Made by a program: the position numbers and the translations under genes
In this document: positions 36,747 to 45,585 of the stretch, in pieces
Layout: each line of letters begins with the position of its first letter
Numbering within the stretch: position 1 is the stretch's first letter
The notes under the pieces: model-generated
Database searches by the model: none
Told to the model about the DNA's origin: nothing
Seen by the model: the letters and a program-made list of their open reading frames with translations, nothing else
DNA from: an uncultured Desulfovibrionaceae bacterium
GTDB lineage: Bacteria > Desulfobacterota > Desulfovibrionia > Desulfovibrionales > Desulfovibrionaceae
Direction: 5' to 3'
Assembly (NCBI GenBank): GCA_949299515.1
Contig: CASGAP010000012.1
Span: 62,001-126,000 of the forward strand
Length of the DNA: 64,000 bases

Positions 36747-37960
36747 TTCCACGGTACGCCCATGCCGCTGTGCTCTATCGGTCCCAGCAAATCTTCTCCC
36801 GGCGGATTATCTTCAAAAATGCCTATTTCAAGGGCGGAATCCGGTACTTCGCTTTTTCCGGGAATGGTTTCCGTTTCGGGATTGTGTGCGGCATAACTGT
36901 ACCAAAACGCATAAATACCGGTATATTCTTTCATATATGAACCCAAATAATTGCCTTTGCGGCATATGCCGTCAAAATCCCAGGTGCTTTGGGTCTGCAG
37001 GTCTTTAAAATTTTTACTGCCGTCTTTTGTCAGCACCAGCGGGTCTTTGCCGTACCAGACCGTTCTGTCAAAAATTCTTACCACACCCAAGCGGGTATCA
37101 TAGACGGCAGCAAGCGCATAGGTATCAAAGAAAAAGTTAACTATCCCTTTTTTCCTTACATATTCAATATTTATAGCCATAAATTTTTTATTCAGTTCAA
37201 GGCCGATAACCATATCTTTTAAACCCATGCGCGTATCTATACGCAAAACGGGGTAGACAAGCTTGTCATTATAATAAAAACTTTCAGGATCACTATAGGA
37301 ACCGTAAGGATCTGTGCCGTAACGCTTGTTGGTGCGCGGGGTCAGGAGTACTTTTGCATTAGGTTTGTTGATGTAAAAACTTTGGGCTTTTTCCCAAGTC
37401 GTCCAATACGCCGGCATCATTTCCAACCCCAGTCCGGCCAATGTTCCGAGAAAGCACAATCCGTACATCTGCGACCAGCGGCTGTTGGTATTGATATCCA
37501 TTAATACACTGTTGGCATTGTATTGCCTGCCGTCAGCCTGCAGCTGCAGATACATACCGTCGCGTTTAGTATTGTAAACCGCAAGGCTTCCGGAAATGGG
37601 ACTGTATGTTACGGCAAAAGCTTTGTCCGGCTCGATAACGTTCAGCACTTCATGCCAGACCATAAGGCGCTGCGGCAAAATAATCACTTCGCGCTGCTGC
37701 AGAGGCTTCAGTGAGCCCGTACAGACGACAAAAACAGGCTCATTGTCGTCAAGGGACATAGAGGCCAGGCTGACAGTGGTAAATTCAGGGTTTACCAAAG
37801 GCTGCAGCTGCGAAGAATCCAGTCCGGTAATAACAAGTTTTTCGGCTATACCCAAAAGTTCCTGCTGATTTTTGGGAAAAGCAGAACATTCATTCTGAAA
37901 AAATAAATTTGCGCTCAAACCGAATATGCCGGCTAATGCACAGAACAAAGCTTTTTTCAT
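36743..37960 (-). CDS. Exported protein of unknown function
   Basis: The 405-residue protein has a clear signal peptide (MKKALFCALAGIFGLSANLFFQ) with a cleavage region near NECSA. The rest is aromatic-rich and hydrophilic (for example YGTDPYGSYSDPESFYYND). It contains no membrane segments, so it should be periplasmic or in the outer membrane. It is vaguely reminiscent in size and position of DUF1329-type outer-membrane-associated proteins, but I could not confirm a family. ATG 37960 has GGAG 7 bases upstream. It is monocistronic and faces the 725-base gap to rdgC. Confidence 0.6.
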   Translation of the reverse strand: MKKALFCALAGIFGLSANLFFQNECSAFPKNQQELLGIAEKLVITGLDSSQLQPLVNPEFTTVSLASMSLDDNEPVFVVCTGSLKPLQQREVIILPQRLMVWHEVLNVIEPDKAFAVTYSPISGSLAVYNTKRDGMYLQLQADGRQYNANSVLMDINTNSRWSQMYGLCFLGTLAGLGLEMMPAYWTTWEKAQSFYINKPNAKVLLTPRTNKRYGTDPYGSYSDPESFYYNDKLVYPVLRIDTRMGLKDMVIGLELNKKFMAINIEYVRKKGIVNFFFDTYALAAVYDTRLGVVRIFDRTVWYGKDPLVLTKDGSKNFKDLQTQSTWDFDGICRKGNYLGSYMKEYTGIYAFWYSYAAHNPETETIPGKSEVPDSALEIGIFEDNPPGEDLLGPIEHSGMGVPWN

Positions 37961-38175
37961 AGTTTTCTCCTGAACTAAGTATATCAATGTTTTAAAATTA
38001 GTCAAAGCAGGGGAGTGCGGGAAAAACGGAAAATTATTTTGTTGCCTAACGGCTTTTGGATTCTGCACAAACAAAACGGATAAAATAAATCTGACAGTAT
38101 GAAAATCATAAAAAACCGATAAAATTAATTAGAATTGCGTCTGACTTTCAAAATCATTTTAACATATTAAAAAGA

Positions 38176-38188
38176 AATGATTTTCATT
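38176..38188. promoter_or_regulatory. Fur-box-like palindrome
   Basis: AATGATTTTCATT (AATGA/TCATT arms) matches 11 of 13 positions of the central Fur box half-sites AATGATAATCATT. It lies in the 725-base gap, in AT-rich DNA that shows other partial similarities nearby. Which gene it would control is unclear, since no start lies within 200 bases. Confidence 0.3.
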
Positions 38189-38295
38189 ACGAATTATATA
38201 CGTTTTGTGCTGTTTTTTTATTGGGCATATATTGCTGCTGTTAAATTTTATTAATGAAAGTTTACATAATTTACATTATGGGACAAAACTCTATT

Positions 38296-38342
38296 ATAAA
38301 AAAAATAAAAAGAGAAGCAAGTTTTGAATTGCCTGCTTCTCT
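38296..38342 (-). terminator. Minus-strand terminator in the 37961-38685 gap
   Basis: The 9-bp stem AGAGAAGCA/TGCTTCTCT has a 14-base loop and is followed on the minus strand by T-rich sequence. The T-tract on the other strand is only TTTG, so the signal points leftward. Confidence 0.6.
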
Positions 38343-38571
38343 TTGCCAGGAGTTTTATGAAGATAAATTTTGCGTTGTTATATTCTGCTGTTTTGCCGTA
38401 CCGTTTTGTATGACAGACTTTAGCAGTGCGAAATTGTTTGCCGTGTTTACACTCTTTTTTCCGCTTGAAAAATTTTGTAACGCCGTTAAAAAATTTGGAA
38501 ACGTCCTCTAATTGATTTGCATTCAGCCGTCCGCATACCGCATTATACATTTCCGCTTTTCCTTTTCATTA
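38296..38571 (-). ncRNA. Candidate minus-strand transcript with strong terminator (ncRNA or small ORF)
   Basis: On the minus strand TTGCTT (38606-38601), a 17-base spacer and TACGAT (38083 reading region 38583-38578) form a possible promoter. A hairpin (AGAGAAGCA at 38311-38319 with TGCTTCTCT at 38334-38342) followed by a T-rich run makes a good terminator about 230-270 bases downstream. A frame from ATG 38550 is open but runs through the terminator. I see no homologous RNA family. The rest of the gap 37961-38685 holds AT-rich sequence and the Fur-like site but no gene I can support. Confidence 0.35.
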
Positions 38572-38685
38572 AGATATATCGTATAAGTATCTAAAAACTT
38601 AAGCAAAAAATTCCTTTTTTTTTAATCTTGCGCGAAATATCCGATTAAAGTAAAATTATCAAGAAAAAATTTTAAAGGGGTTCTT

Positions 38686-39306
38686 ATGAGCTTTCTCAAA
38701 GCAAGCACCAGTTTTACGCGCTTTATGGTTATGGACGACGTAAAACTGGAAATATATGATAATCTTGAAGACATTTTGCGAAAATTTGCCATTGTGGACA
38801 TTGACGAAATTGCCGACGAACGAGCTTACGGCTGGACTAGTTTTGACGATATGCTTGATACGGCTTTTGCCGAATCCAGTCCCAGAAAAGGCGAATTTGT
38901 GGTTTTTGCGTTTCGGCTTGATACGCGCCGCATAGCCCCTGCGATTATTAAAAAACACGTAGCCATTGCGCTGCGTCAGGAAGAAGAAAAACTTGCGGAA
39001 CTAGGAAAAAAATATATCAGCAAAGACAGAAAAAAAGAAATTATCGAACAGGTTAAGCTAAAACTCCGTGCCAGAACTCTGCCCGTTCCCGCTGTTTTTG
39101 AAGTTGTGTGGGATTATGCGGGCAAAACTGTGTATTTTGCTTCCACACAGCGCAAGGTTTTGGACTTGTTCAGCGAATATTTTGTCAGAAGTTTTGACGT
39201 TGCAATCGAACAGGTACTGCCCTATACCCTGGCCCAAAATATTTTGGGCGCAGGCTGCGAAGACACGCTCGACGCTTTGGAACCGACAACGTTCAATATT
39301 GATTAA
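38686..39306 (+). CDS. rdgC: RdgC-like protein, N-terminal part
   Basis: The 206-residue protein aligns by pattern with the first two thirds of E. coli RdgC (303 residues), a DNA-binding ring protein that modulates RecA: GEFVVFAFRLDTRRIAPAI matches the QIVICARKEEKILPSPVIK region, and LRARTLPVPAVFEVVWD matches LLPRAFSRFSQTMMWID. ASTQRKVLDLF follows at the expected spacing. It ends where the RdgC C-terminal domain should begin, and the next gene 26 bases downstream supplies that part. A good SD (AAAGGGG) precedes ATG 38686. Function as RdgC is inferred. Confidence 0.72.
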   Translation: MSFLKASTSFTRFMVMDDVKLEIYDNLEDILRKFAIVDIDEIADERAYGWTSFDDMLDTAFAESSPRKGEFVVFAFRLDTRRIAPAIIKKHVAIALRQEEEKLAELGKKYISKDRKKEIIEQVKLKLRARTLPVPAVFEVVWDYAGKTVYFASTQRKVLDLFSEYFVRSFDVAIEQVLPYTLAQNILGAGCEDTLDALEPTTFNID

Positions 39307-39332
39307 TCAGCTTTACCATAAAGGATATTTAT

Positions 39333-39884
39333 ATGGCAGACGCACCATATCTCGGCGATAACATTGATATTTTATTGGGACAGGAATTTCTGACCTGGCT
39401 TTGGTACCGAAGCGAATACGCTGACGGCCTGTTCAGGGCGAAAAACGGCGATTATGCCTTTCACGTGCGCATAGAACAGCGTCTTGTTGTCCGCGGCGGC
39501 GAAGGCGAACATCAGGAAACCGCATCTGTATCCGGCTCTTTTTCTCCGCTCAGAGAGGCAAGACTCGGCCTTTCCACTGGCAAAAAGGTAGTGCGTGCTC
39601 TGGTTAGCTTTTACAAAGATGAAATGAGCTGGCAGGTTTCTCTAAAAGCCGAAGATTTTTGTCTTAATTCCTTTAAAACACCGGTTGTTTCCAAAGAAAC
39701 GGAAAGCGAAGAAGACGAAGACGCAACATTTTATATAAAAATGCAGTTCATTGCGGAAGGTTTGGCACTTATTGACGAAGTGTACAGACAATTTCTTGCC
39801 ATACGTCTTTCCCAAAATGCATGGGACGAAGAAGTGCGCGCGATTAACGGCTGGATAAACCACGATATTTCCAAAGGAGCGTAA
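39333..39884 (+). CDS. RdgC-like protein, C-terminal part (second gene)
   Basis: The 183-residue protein begins near LGQEFLTWLWYRSE, and GKKVVRALVSFYKDEMSWQV and IKMQFIAEGLALIDEVYRQF correspond by pattern to the C-terminal segments of RdgC (GKVVTKLALDW, DFILMTGELAALIQNL). The stop codon of the upstream gene lies 26 bases before its ATG. I see no in-frame path joining the two, so they are read as separate genes. The acidic loop (ETESEEDEDAT) is an insertion relative to E. coli RdgC. Probably forms a complex with the upstream product. Confidence 0.6.
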   Translation: MADAPYLGDNIDILLGQEFLTWLWYRSEYADGLFRAKNGDYAFHVRIEQRLVVRGGEGEHQETASVSGSFSPLREARLGLSTGKKVVRALVSFYKDEMSWQVSLKAEDFCLNSFKTPVVSKETESEEDEDATFYIKMQFIAEGLALIDEVYRQFLAIRLSQNAWDEEVRAINGWINHDISKGA

Positions 39885-39887
39885 CAC

Positions 39888-40889
39888 TTGCACTCCCTGT
39901 ATATGTCCGTCTGCCATGCGGCAAAAAAACTGCTGTGGATTATGCTTGTTTTTATCGGCATAACCCTGATCAGTTTTTTTGTTATGCACTTGGCGCCGGG
40001 CTCGCCGACCGATATGCAGACCAGCCTTAATCCTTTGGTCAATGAAGCATACAGAGCCAAGCTGAATGCCCTGTACGGACTGGACAAACCTATCTACGAA
40101 CAGTATTGGGATTGGTTTACGCGCCTTGTCCGATTTGATTTCGGCAATTCCCTTGCCGGGGACGGCAGACCGGTTCTTGACAAAATTTTGGAGCGTCTGC
40201 CGCTGACCGTGGGGCTTAATGTCACTTCCCTTTTGCTTGCTCTTGTGCTTGCTTTGCCTGTCGGTATTGTTTCTGCCGTAAATCAGGGCAAATTTATCGA
40301 TAAATTTTTTACCGTACTTGTTTTTCTCGGTTTTGCCCTGCCAGGTTTTTGGCTTGCGCTTCTGCTTATGATGTATCTTGGCATAGAACACGGAATTTTG
40401 CCTATTTCCGGCATAACCAGCCTTAACTTTCACGAGCTTTCCCTGTGGGGAAAATGTCTTGACGTTTTACATCACCTTATCTTGCCGGTGCTTGTTTCCA
40501 CTGTGGGCGCCATTGCGGGCACATCGCGCTTTCTGCGCTCTTCTATGCTGGAAGTTTTGCGGCAGGATTACATTTTAACCGCAAAAGCCAAAGGACTGAG
40601 CAAACGGCGCGTAATTTACAGACACGCCCTGCGTAATGCCCTGCTTCCCGTAATTACCCTGCTTGGGCTTTCCGTTCCTGGGCTTATCGGCGGCAGCGTA
40701 ATCATTGAAAGCATTTTTGCCCTGCCGGGTCTTGGCCAGCTTTTTTACGGTGCCGTTATGGCAAGGGATTATCCGCTTATTATGGGTAATCTTGTTTTCG
40801 GCGCGGTTTTGACGCTTGCGGGCAACCTGCTTGCAGATTTCTGCTATAAACTGGCGGACCCGCGTATATCCCTGACCAAGGACAGCTGA
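39888..40889 (+). CDS. Oligopeptide/dipeptide-type ABC transporter permease (DppB-like)
   Basis: The 333-residue inner-membrane protein has the DppB pattern: a first helix ([16 protein letters not shown]), HLAPGSPTD, a periplasmic loop, then five further helices with the cytoplasmic EAA-like loop ([20 protein letters not shown]). The TTG at 39888 is preferred because AGGAG (39875-39879) stands 8 bases before it, and the in-frame ATG at 39903 has no SD. The SD lies inside the end of the preceding gene, so translation may be linked to it. No binding protein or ATPase subunits are encoded in the window. Confidence 0.88.
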   Translation: MHSLYMSVCHAAKKLLWIMLVFIGITLISFFVMHLAPGSPTDMQTSLNPLVNEAYRAKLNALYGLDKPIYEQYWDWFTRLVRFDFGNSLAGDGRPVLDKILERLPLTVGLNVTSLLLALVLALPVGIVSAVNQGKFIDKFFTVLVFLGFALPGFWLALLLMMYLGIEHGILPISGITSLNFHELSLWGKCLDVLHHLILPVLVSTVGAIAGTSRFLRSSMLEVLRQDYILTAKAKGLSKRRVIYRHALRNALLPVITLLGLSVPGLIGGSVIIESIFALPGLGQLFYGAVMARDYPLIMGNLVFGAVLTLAGNLLADFCYKLADPRISLTKDS

Positions 40890-40900
40890 AGGAACGGCAC

Positions 40901-41725
40901 ATGACGGCATATATCAAAAAACATTTTTTATTTTTTCTCGGCTTGTCCATTGTGCTGACCATGGCTGTTTTGGCTGTTTTTGCGCCGCTCCTTACGCCGT
41001 ACACCCCTACGGAACAAAACATAGACAAAATGCTGCTTGCCCCCTGCGGCGAACATATTATGGGAACGGACGCCATCGGCAGAGACGTCTTTACCAGACT
41101 TTTATACGGTGCAAGAGTGTCTTTGTGGGTCGGTTTTATTGCTGTTGGCATTTCGTCCTGCATCGGTATTACGTTAGGGCTTATTTCCGGATATTTCGGC
41201 GGAATTGTCGATGAAATTATCATGCGTATTGTTGATGTCATGCTTTGCTTTCCTTCTTTTTTTCTGATTTTGGCTGTTATTGCTTTTCTAGAGCCGAGCA
41301 TGAGCAATATTATGATTGTAATCGGTCTTACTTCCTGGACCGGGCTTACCCGTCTTGTGCGGGCAGAAACCCTTTCCCTGAAAGAAAGGGATTTTGTTTC
41401 TGCGGCACGGCTTTCGGGGGCAGGAAAAATCCGCATTTTATGCGTGCATATTTTGCCCAATACCCTGGCGCCCGTGCTGGTTTCCGCAACTCTCGGCATT
41501 GCCGGGGCCATTTTGGTAGAATCCTCTTTAAGTTTTTTGGGACTTGGCGTTCAGCCGCCTGACCCCAGCTGGGGCAATATTCTGCTGGACGGCAAAGATG
41601 TGCTTACCAATGCGCCGTGGCTTTCCCTGTTTCCGGGACTTGCCATTTTTATTACGGTGCTGGGATATAACCTGCTTGGCGAAAGCCTGCGCGATATGCT
41701 TGACCCGCGGCTGAAACAGCGTTAA
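40901..41725 (+). CDS. Oligopeptide/dipeptide-type ABC transporter permease (DppC-like)
   Basis: The 274-residue permease has the DppC N-terminal segment, then IMGTDAIGRDVFTRLLYGARVSL (typical GTDxxGRD), five or six helices, and the cytoplasmic loop (SAARLSGAGKIRILCVHILPN). It pairs with the DppB-like protein 11 bases upstream. Substrate is unknown, and the partners DppA, DppD and DppF are not in the window, so they must be elsewhere or the pair serves another ATPase. Confidence 0.9.
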   Translation: MTAYIKKHFLFFLGLSIVLTMAVLAVFAPLLTPYTPTEQNIDKMLLAPCGEHIMGTDAIGRDVFTRLLYGARVSLWVGFIAVGISSCIGITLGLISGYFGGIVDEIIMRIVDVMLCFPSFFLILAVIAFLEPSMSNIMIVIGLTSWTGLTRLVRAETLSLKERDFVSAARLSGAGKIRILCVHILPNTLAPVLVSATLGIAGAILVESSLSFLGLGVQPPDPSWGNILLDGKDVLTNAPWLSLFPGLAIFITVLGYNLLGESLRDMLDPRLKQR

Positions 41726-41737
41726 TAAGGGGTTATT

Positions 41738-43327
41738 ATGTTAGAATATTTAAGAATTCGTGATTTAGCCTTAATTGATGATACCGAAATGGATTTCACT
41801 GCGGGCATGAATGTGCTGACAGGGGAAACCGGTGCAGGCAAGACGTTTATTTTAAAAGCAATTCAGTTTCTTCTCGGTGAAAAGCTTACGGCGGACATGG
41901 TGCGCAAAGGCAAAGAAAAAGCACAGGTAGAAGCGATTTTTTATCTCGGTGACACGGAATATATGCTCCGCCGCGAACTTTTGGCAGAAACAGGCAGAAG
42001 CCGCTTTTTTCTGAACGGAAACGTCAGTTCGCAGGACAGTGTAAAAGAACTGCGGCCCATGCTTATTCTCCATGTCGGCCAGCACGGGCAGCAGCGGCTG
42101 CTGCAGCCCTCTTTTCAGGCCGCTCTGATTGACGGCTTTATTGCCGATAAAAATCTTATCACCCAAAAAGAGGAAGCCGTTAAAGCCCTGAAAAACTGCA
42201 TACAGGAAAAAATCAATTTGACCGCAAAAATAGCTGCCCTTACGGACAAACGCGAACTTTTGGAAATGCAGCAGGCGGAAATCGAAAAAATCAATCCTGA
42301 ACCTGACGAAGAAGAAACACTGGAAGCTTTGCGCCGGCAGTATAAAAGCATTGACCATATCCGCCAGGCTTACGACGAAGGACTGGAAATATTGTTCGGC
42401 GGCGACGGTGAGGGGCTGATCAGCCAATTAAACCGTTTGGAACGTGTCCTTGCCGCTCTGACCAAAAATGACGATTTTGACCATGATATGGACAGCGTTT
42501 ACGACGCCCTGCTCAATTTTCAGGAAGAAATAAAAGAGTTAAGCGCAAAATTCCGCAATGTGCCCAGTCCTGAAATTGACAGCGATATGAGCCTGAACGA
42601 TATTGAATCCCGTCTGTACCAATTGGCGCAGCTCAAGCGCAAACTCAACCGCAGCATAGCTCAGATCATAACCCTTAAAGCAGAAGTTGAAGAAAATCTT
42701 TCTTTTCTTGACGCTTGTACATTGGATATGCATTCCTTAGAAAAGAAAGAAAAAGAACTGACCCGTAATTTGCAGAATATTTTGGCAGAAGTAAACACTG
42801 CCCGCGAGCAAGCCGGCAATTTGTTCTGCGCAGCTTTGGAAAAAGAGCTGAGCGGTCTTGGTTTTTCGGAAAAAGTCCGTGTTTTGCCCGAATTTACGGA
42901 ACACAATATCAACAAAGACGGGCTGGAACCGTGTATGGAAAAAACAGTACGGCTTTTGTGGGCGCCGAACCCGGGACAAAATCCGCAGCCTCTTGACAAA
43001 ATCGCTTCCGGCGGCGAGTTGTCCCGTTTTCTGCTTGCCGTAATCGGTTTGCAGCAGTCACAGTATGAAGACGCAACGTTGATTTTTGACGAAGTGGACG
43101 CAGGCGTCGGCGGCATTACGTTAAACCGTGTGGCAGCCCGTCTGTCCGCTTTGGCGGAAAAACGGCAGATGCTGCTGATAACGCACTGGCCGCAGCTTGC
43201 CGCCCGCGGAAAAAATCATTTTAAAATAAGCAAAGAAATTATCGACGACGAAACGTACAGCCGCTGCATACGGCTGAACGAAGAACAGCGCAGACAGGAA
43301 CTGGAACGCATGGCAGGCATAGAATAA
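41738..43327 (+). CDS. recN: DNA repair protein RecN
   Basis: This SMC-like ATPase of 529 residues acts in double-strand break repair. Walker A is GETGAGKTFIL near residue 30, and the C-terminal Walker B/signature is SGGELSRFLLAVIGL followed by LIFDEVDAGVGG. Long coiled coils (about 150-380) lie between. Slightly shorter than E. coli RecN (553). The ATG at 41738 follows AAGGGG. It is 12 bases after the permease gene, so co-transcription is likely even though functions differ. Confidence 0.95.
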   Translation: MLEYLRIRDLALIDDTEMDFTAGMNVLTGETGAGKTFILKAIQFLLGEKLTADMVRKGKEKAQVEAIFYLGDTEYMLRRELLAETGRSRFFLNGNVSSQDSVKELRPMLILHVGQHGQQRLLQPSFQAALIDGFIADKNLITQKEEAVKALKNCIQEKINLTAKIAALTDKRELLEMQQAEIEKINPEPDEEETLEALRRQYKSIDHIRQAYDEGLEILFGGDGEGLISQLNRLERVLAALTKNDDFDHDMDSVYDALLNFQEEIKELSAKFRNVPSPEIDSDMSLNDIESRLYQLAQLKRKLNRSIAQIITLKAEVEENLSFLDACTLDMHSLEKKEKELTRNLQNILAEVNTAREQAGNLFCAALEKELSGLGFSEKVRVLPEFTEHNINKDGLEPCMEKTVRLLWAPNPGQNPQPLDKIASGGELSRFLLAVIGLQQSQYEDATLIFDEVDAGVGGITLNRVAARLSALAEKRQMLLITHWPQLAARGKNHFKISKEIIDDETYSRCIRLNEEQRRQELERMAGIE

Positions 43328-43333
43328 CCGTTC

Positions 43334-43780
43334 CTATTGTTCCCCCAGGCGCTGCATAACCAGGGCATCGTCGTCCTGATAATAATTTTTTCGGATATGG
43401 ATTTGCCGAAAACCGAATTTTGCATATAAACTCTGTGCCGCGGTATTTTTTGCTCGTACTTCAAGAATAATCTGCAGCTTTCGAATATCCGGCATATTCA
43501 GCCAAAACGCCAGCAAGGCATTTGCCAGGCCTTTTCTGCGGTAATCGGGGTGCGTCGCAATATTCAGAATTTCGGCATAATCACCCACAACGCTGCAAAG
43601 AAGGTATGCGGCAACCCTGCCGTCAATACAGATACCGTAAAGCCGGGTAAACGCATCTTCCATAGCATGGCGGAACTGTTCAGTGCTCCACGGTGCGGGA
43701 AAACAAAGTTTTTCCAGTTCTGCGGCGCTTGGCAGATGTTCTTCGCGCAAAACAATAACCGGATAGGAAATAATTTCCAT
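43334..43780 (-). CDS. rimI: RimI-like N-acetyltransferase
   Basis: The 148-residue GNAT protein fits ribosomal protein S18 alanine N-acetyltransferase: ATHPDYRRKGLANALL contains the acetyl-CoA (R-x-x-G-x-A/G) loop and CFPAPWSTEQF is typical for RimI. The start ATG lies in CCATGG (43778-43783), which is shared with the start codon of the divergent gene on the other strand, so both genes are transcribed over the same few bases. No good SD; GGGGTTTTGCC precedes the ATG. Confidence 0.85.
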   Translation of the reverse strand: MEIISYPVIVLREEHLPSAAELEKLCFPAPWSTEQFRHAMEDAFTRLYGICIDGRVAAYLLCSVVGDYAEILNIATHPDYRRKGLANALLAFWLNMPDIRKLQIILEVRAKNTAAQSLYAKFGFRQIHIRKNYYQDDDALVMQRLGEQ

Positions 43781-44330
43781 GGCAAAACCCCGAAAAATAA
43801 ATGACTGTCCCTACGAACTTGATCTGCAGACCCGTATGCAGCTCGTAGAAATAACCGACAATGCCGGCAGTCCTTTTTTACTCATGCCCGAACGGCTTGT
43901 AAAGAAGAAAAAAATGCGGCACCGCATAATTTTTGTTGTGCTCAAAGACAAAAAAAATAGAATATTGCTGGTCAAAAAAAACAGTGCGGACAAAGAAACG
44001 CTGTGGGAATTCCCCTGCTACGGAACGGTATATGCGGGGGAAAGCGCGGAAGGAACAGCCTATACCGAACTGAAAAAGCATTTTTATATTGATGACAGTA
44101 TCAAAATGAAAGAAATTGCCACACTTCCCTATCTTCATGACGAAATGCACGTTATGGCAACGGTTTTTTTGGCAGGCCCGTTTTACGGAACGTTCAGGCA
44201 CAATACGGAAACGATTCAGGACGCCATGTTTGTTGACAAAGAAGAATTTGAAGGACTGCTGACATTCAGTCAGGAAATGTTTGATCCCATCATTACCTGG
44301 GCAAACCGCGCAAACTGGCTGTACAAATAA
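43779..44330 (+). CDS. Nudix-fold protein with degenerate catalytic box
   Basis: The 183-residue protein has the Nudix spacing at residues 82-104: GTVYAGE, then 7 residues, then TELKKHFYI, where the consensus is REUxEExGU. The two metal-binding glutamates correspond to Lys100 and His101, so the usual hydrolase activity is doubtful. IIFVVLKDKKNRILLVKK and WEFPCYG show the fold. It may be a pseudoenzyme or may use a different substrate set. ATG 43779 overlaps the start of rimI on the opposite strand. Confidence 0.7.
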   Translation: MAKPRKINDCPYELDLQTRMQLVEITDNAGSPFLLMPERLVKKKKMRHRIIFVVLKDKKNRILLVKKNSADKETLWEFPCYGTVYAGESAEGTAYTELKKHFYIDDSIKMKEIATLPYLHDEMHVMATVFLAGPFYGTFRHNTETIQDAMFVDKEEFEGLLTFSQEMFDPIITWANRANWLYK

Positions 44331-44356
44331 AAAAGCGGCTTTTTGGCCGCCTTTTT
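44331..44356. terminator. Terminator between the Nudix and Sel1 genes
   Basis: AAAAGCGGC and GCCGC/CTTTTT form a hairpin with a bulged C, flanked by A and T runs on both sides, so it can serve both converging genes. Its right end overlaps the Sel1 gene stop. Confidence 0.65.
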
Positions 44357-45068
44357 AAACTCCTTCTGCTCTGTATGCGTACATGGCTGCTTTTTCGACA
44401 TCACGGTTGACAATATAACCGTCCTGATAATATTCCGCAAGCAGCGAATAAACATGGGGATCTTCTTTGGCATGACGCTCCGCGTCCAAAATAAGGGATA
44501 CCGCCTTTCTTGCGTCCCGCTCAACGCCGTAGCCTTCATAATACAGCCCCGCAAGCAGAATATTGGTTCTTGGGTGACTGACATAAGTCATGGCTTTGCC
44601 TGCATATTCAAGAATTGTTTTTGCGTCCCGCGGAATAAGCTGGCCCTGCATACAAAACGCAGCAACAAGGTAACAGGCTTCGGGATGTCCTGCGTCTGCC
44701 AGTTTTTTGATGACAGCAATAGCCTGCGCACCTTCATTTTTGTCCAGCAAATCATAAGCGCGCTTAAGTTCTTTGTTCATGGCTTCAATTTTCTGCGCAA
44801 TATAACGCCATGTCAGGGCACTCAAAACTTTCTGCTCTTCTTCGGTAAGCGAAGACGGAAGAAATTTGGTAAACGTATCTTGGTAAAATTCATCAAAACT
44901 GATAAAATTCTTTTTTTTCACCAGTTCTTTGTCTTTTCTGAAAATTTCCAGCAGTTCGTCATCGTTGGGAACGGTATGTTTGAACGTTTCCTGTGAAATT
45001 CCGTTGAAAGGTGATTCCTTCACCCATTTTTTAAATTGTTTTTCTTCATTTTGTGATGAAAAATCCAT
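44355..45068 (-). CDS. Sel1-like repeat protein
   Basis: The 237-residue protein has helical N-terminal sequence and at least three tandem Sel1-type repeats in the C-terminal half (for example ACYLVAAFCMQGQLIPRDAK, NILLAGLYYEGYGVERDARK, VYSLLAEYYQDGYIVNRDVEK). Sel1 repeats mediate protein-protein contacts; partners are unknown. There is no signal peptide, so it is likely cytoplasmic. It lies 8 bases after the glutaredoxin gene on the same strand and may be co-transcribed. Confidence 0.8.
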   Translation of the reverse strand: MDFSSQNEEKQFKKWVKESPFNGISQETFKHTVPNDDELLEIFRKDKELVKKKNFISFDEFYQDTFTKFLPSSLTEEEQKVLSALTWRYIAQKIEAMNKELKRAYDLLDKNEGAQAIAVIKKLADAGHPEACYLVAAFCMQGQLIPRDAKTILEYAGKAMTYVSHPRTNILLAGLYYEGYGVERDARKAVSLILDAERHAKEDPHVYSLLAEYYQDGYIVNRDVEKAAMYAYRAEGV

Positions 45069-45076
45069 GAATATTC

Positions 45077-45505
45077 CTAGCTAGTTTGAGATTTTTTATA
45101 GTTTTCCACAGCTTCGGACAAAATAGTTTCCCTGTAGCCGACAATAATCGATCCGTCGGGAAAAACAACCGTAGGAAAAGAAGCTTTCGGATTATATGTT
45201 TTCAATTTTGCGAGAATTTCTTCCCTTGCTTTGCCGATATATCTGTCAACCAGCACATCATTAAATTCAACATTGTGTTTAGACAAATAATCCTGCACGC
45301 GCACACAGTGCCTGCAGGTGGTAAGGTCATACATCAAGGGTTTGCCGTCTTTGCAAGGCTCCAAAGCTAAAGCAAAATTTTCTTCTTTTCCGAAAGGAAT
45401 ACCGTGCTCGTCATGATTTTTATTGTCATTTTTCTTCGTCAAAATTCCTGCAAGAATAGCCGCTATAAACAATACCCCGATAATAACTAGCATACCGTTT
45501 GTCAT
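45077..45505 (-). CDS. Membrane-anchored glutaredoxin-like protein
   Basis: The 142-residue protein has one N-terminal membrane helix (MLVIIGVLFIAAILAGIL) and a thioredoxin-fold glutaredoxin part with redox motif TCRHC (CxxC, YDLTTCRHCVRV), and FPTVVFPDG as the cis-proline region. The soluble domain probably lies on the cytoplasmic or periplasmic face near the membrane; the positive residues after the helix (TKKNDNKNH) suggest the cytoplasmic side. It may reduce a membrane partner; no dedicated partner is visible. Confidence 0.8.
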   Translation of the reverse strand: MTNGMLVIIGVLFIAAILAGILTKKNDNKNHDEHGIPFGKEENFALALEPCKDGKPLMYDLTTCRHCVRVQDYLSKHNVEFNDVLVDRYIGKAREEILAKLKTYNPKASFPTVVFPDGSIIVGYRETILSEAVENYKKSQTS

Positions 45506-45585
45506 ATACCCCGTACTCCTTGACTAATGCTGTTTTGTCATAATTATCACAAAGAAAAATAAAAGTATAGTAAAAAATAGCAAGC

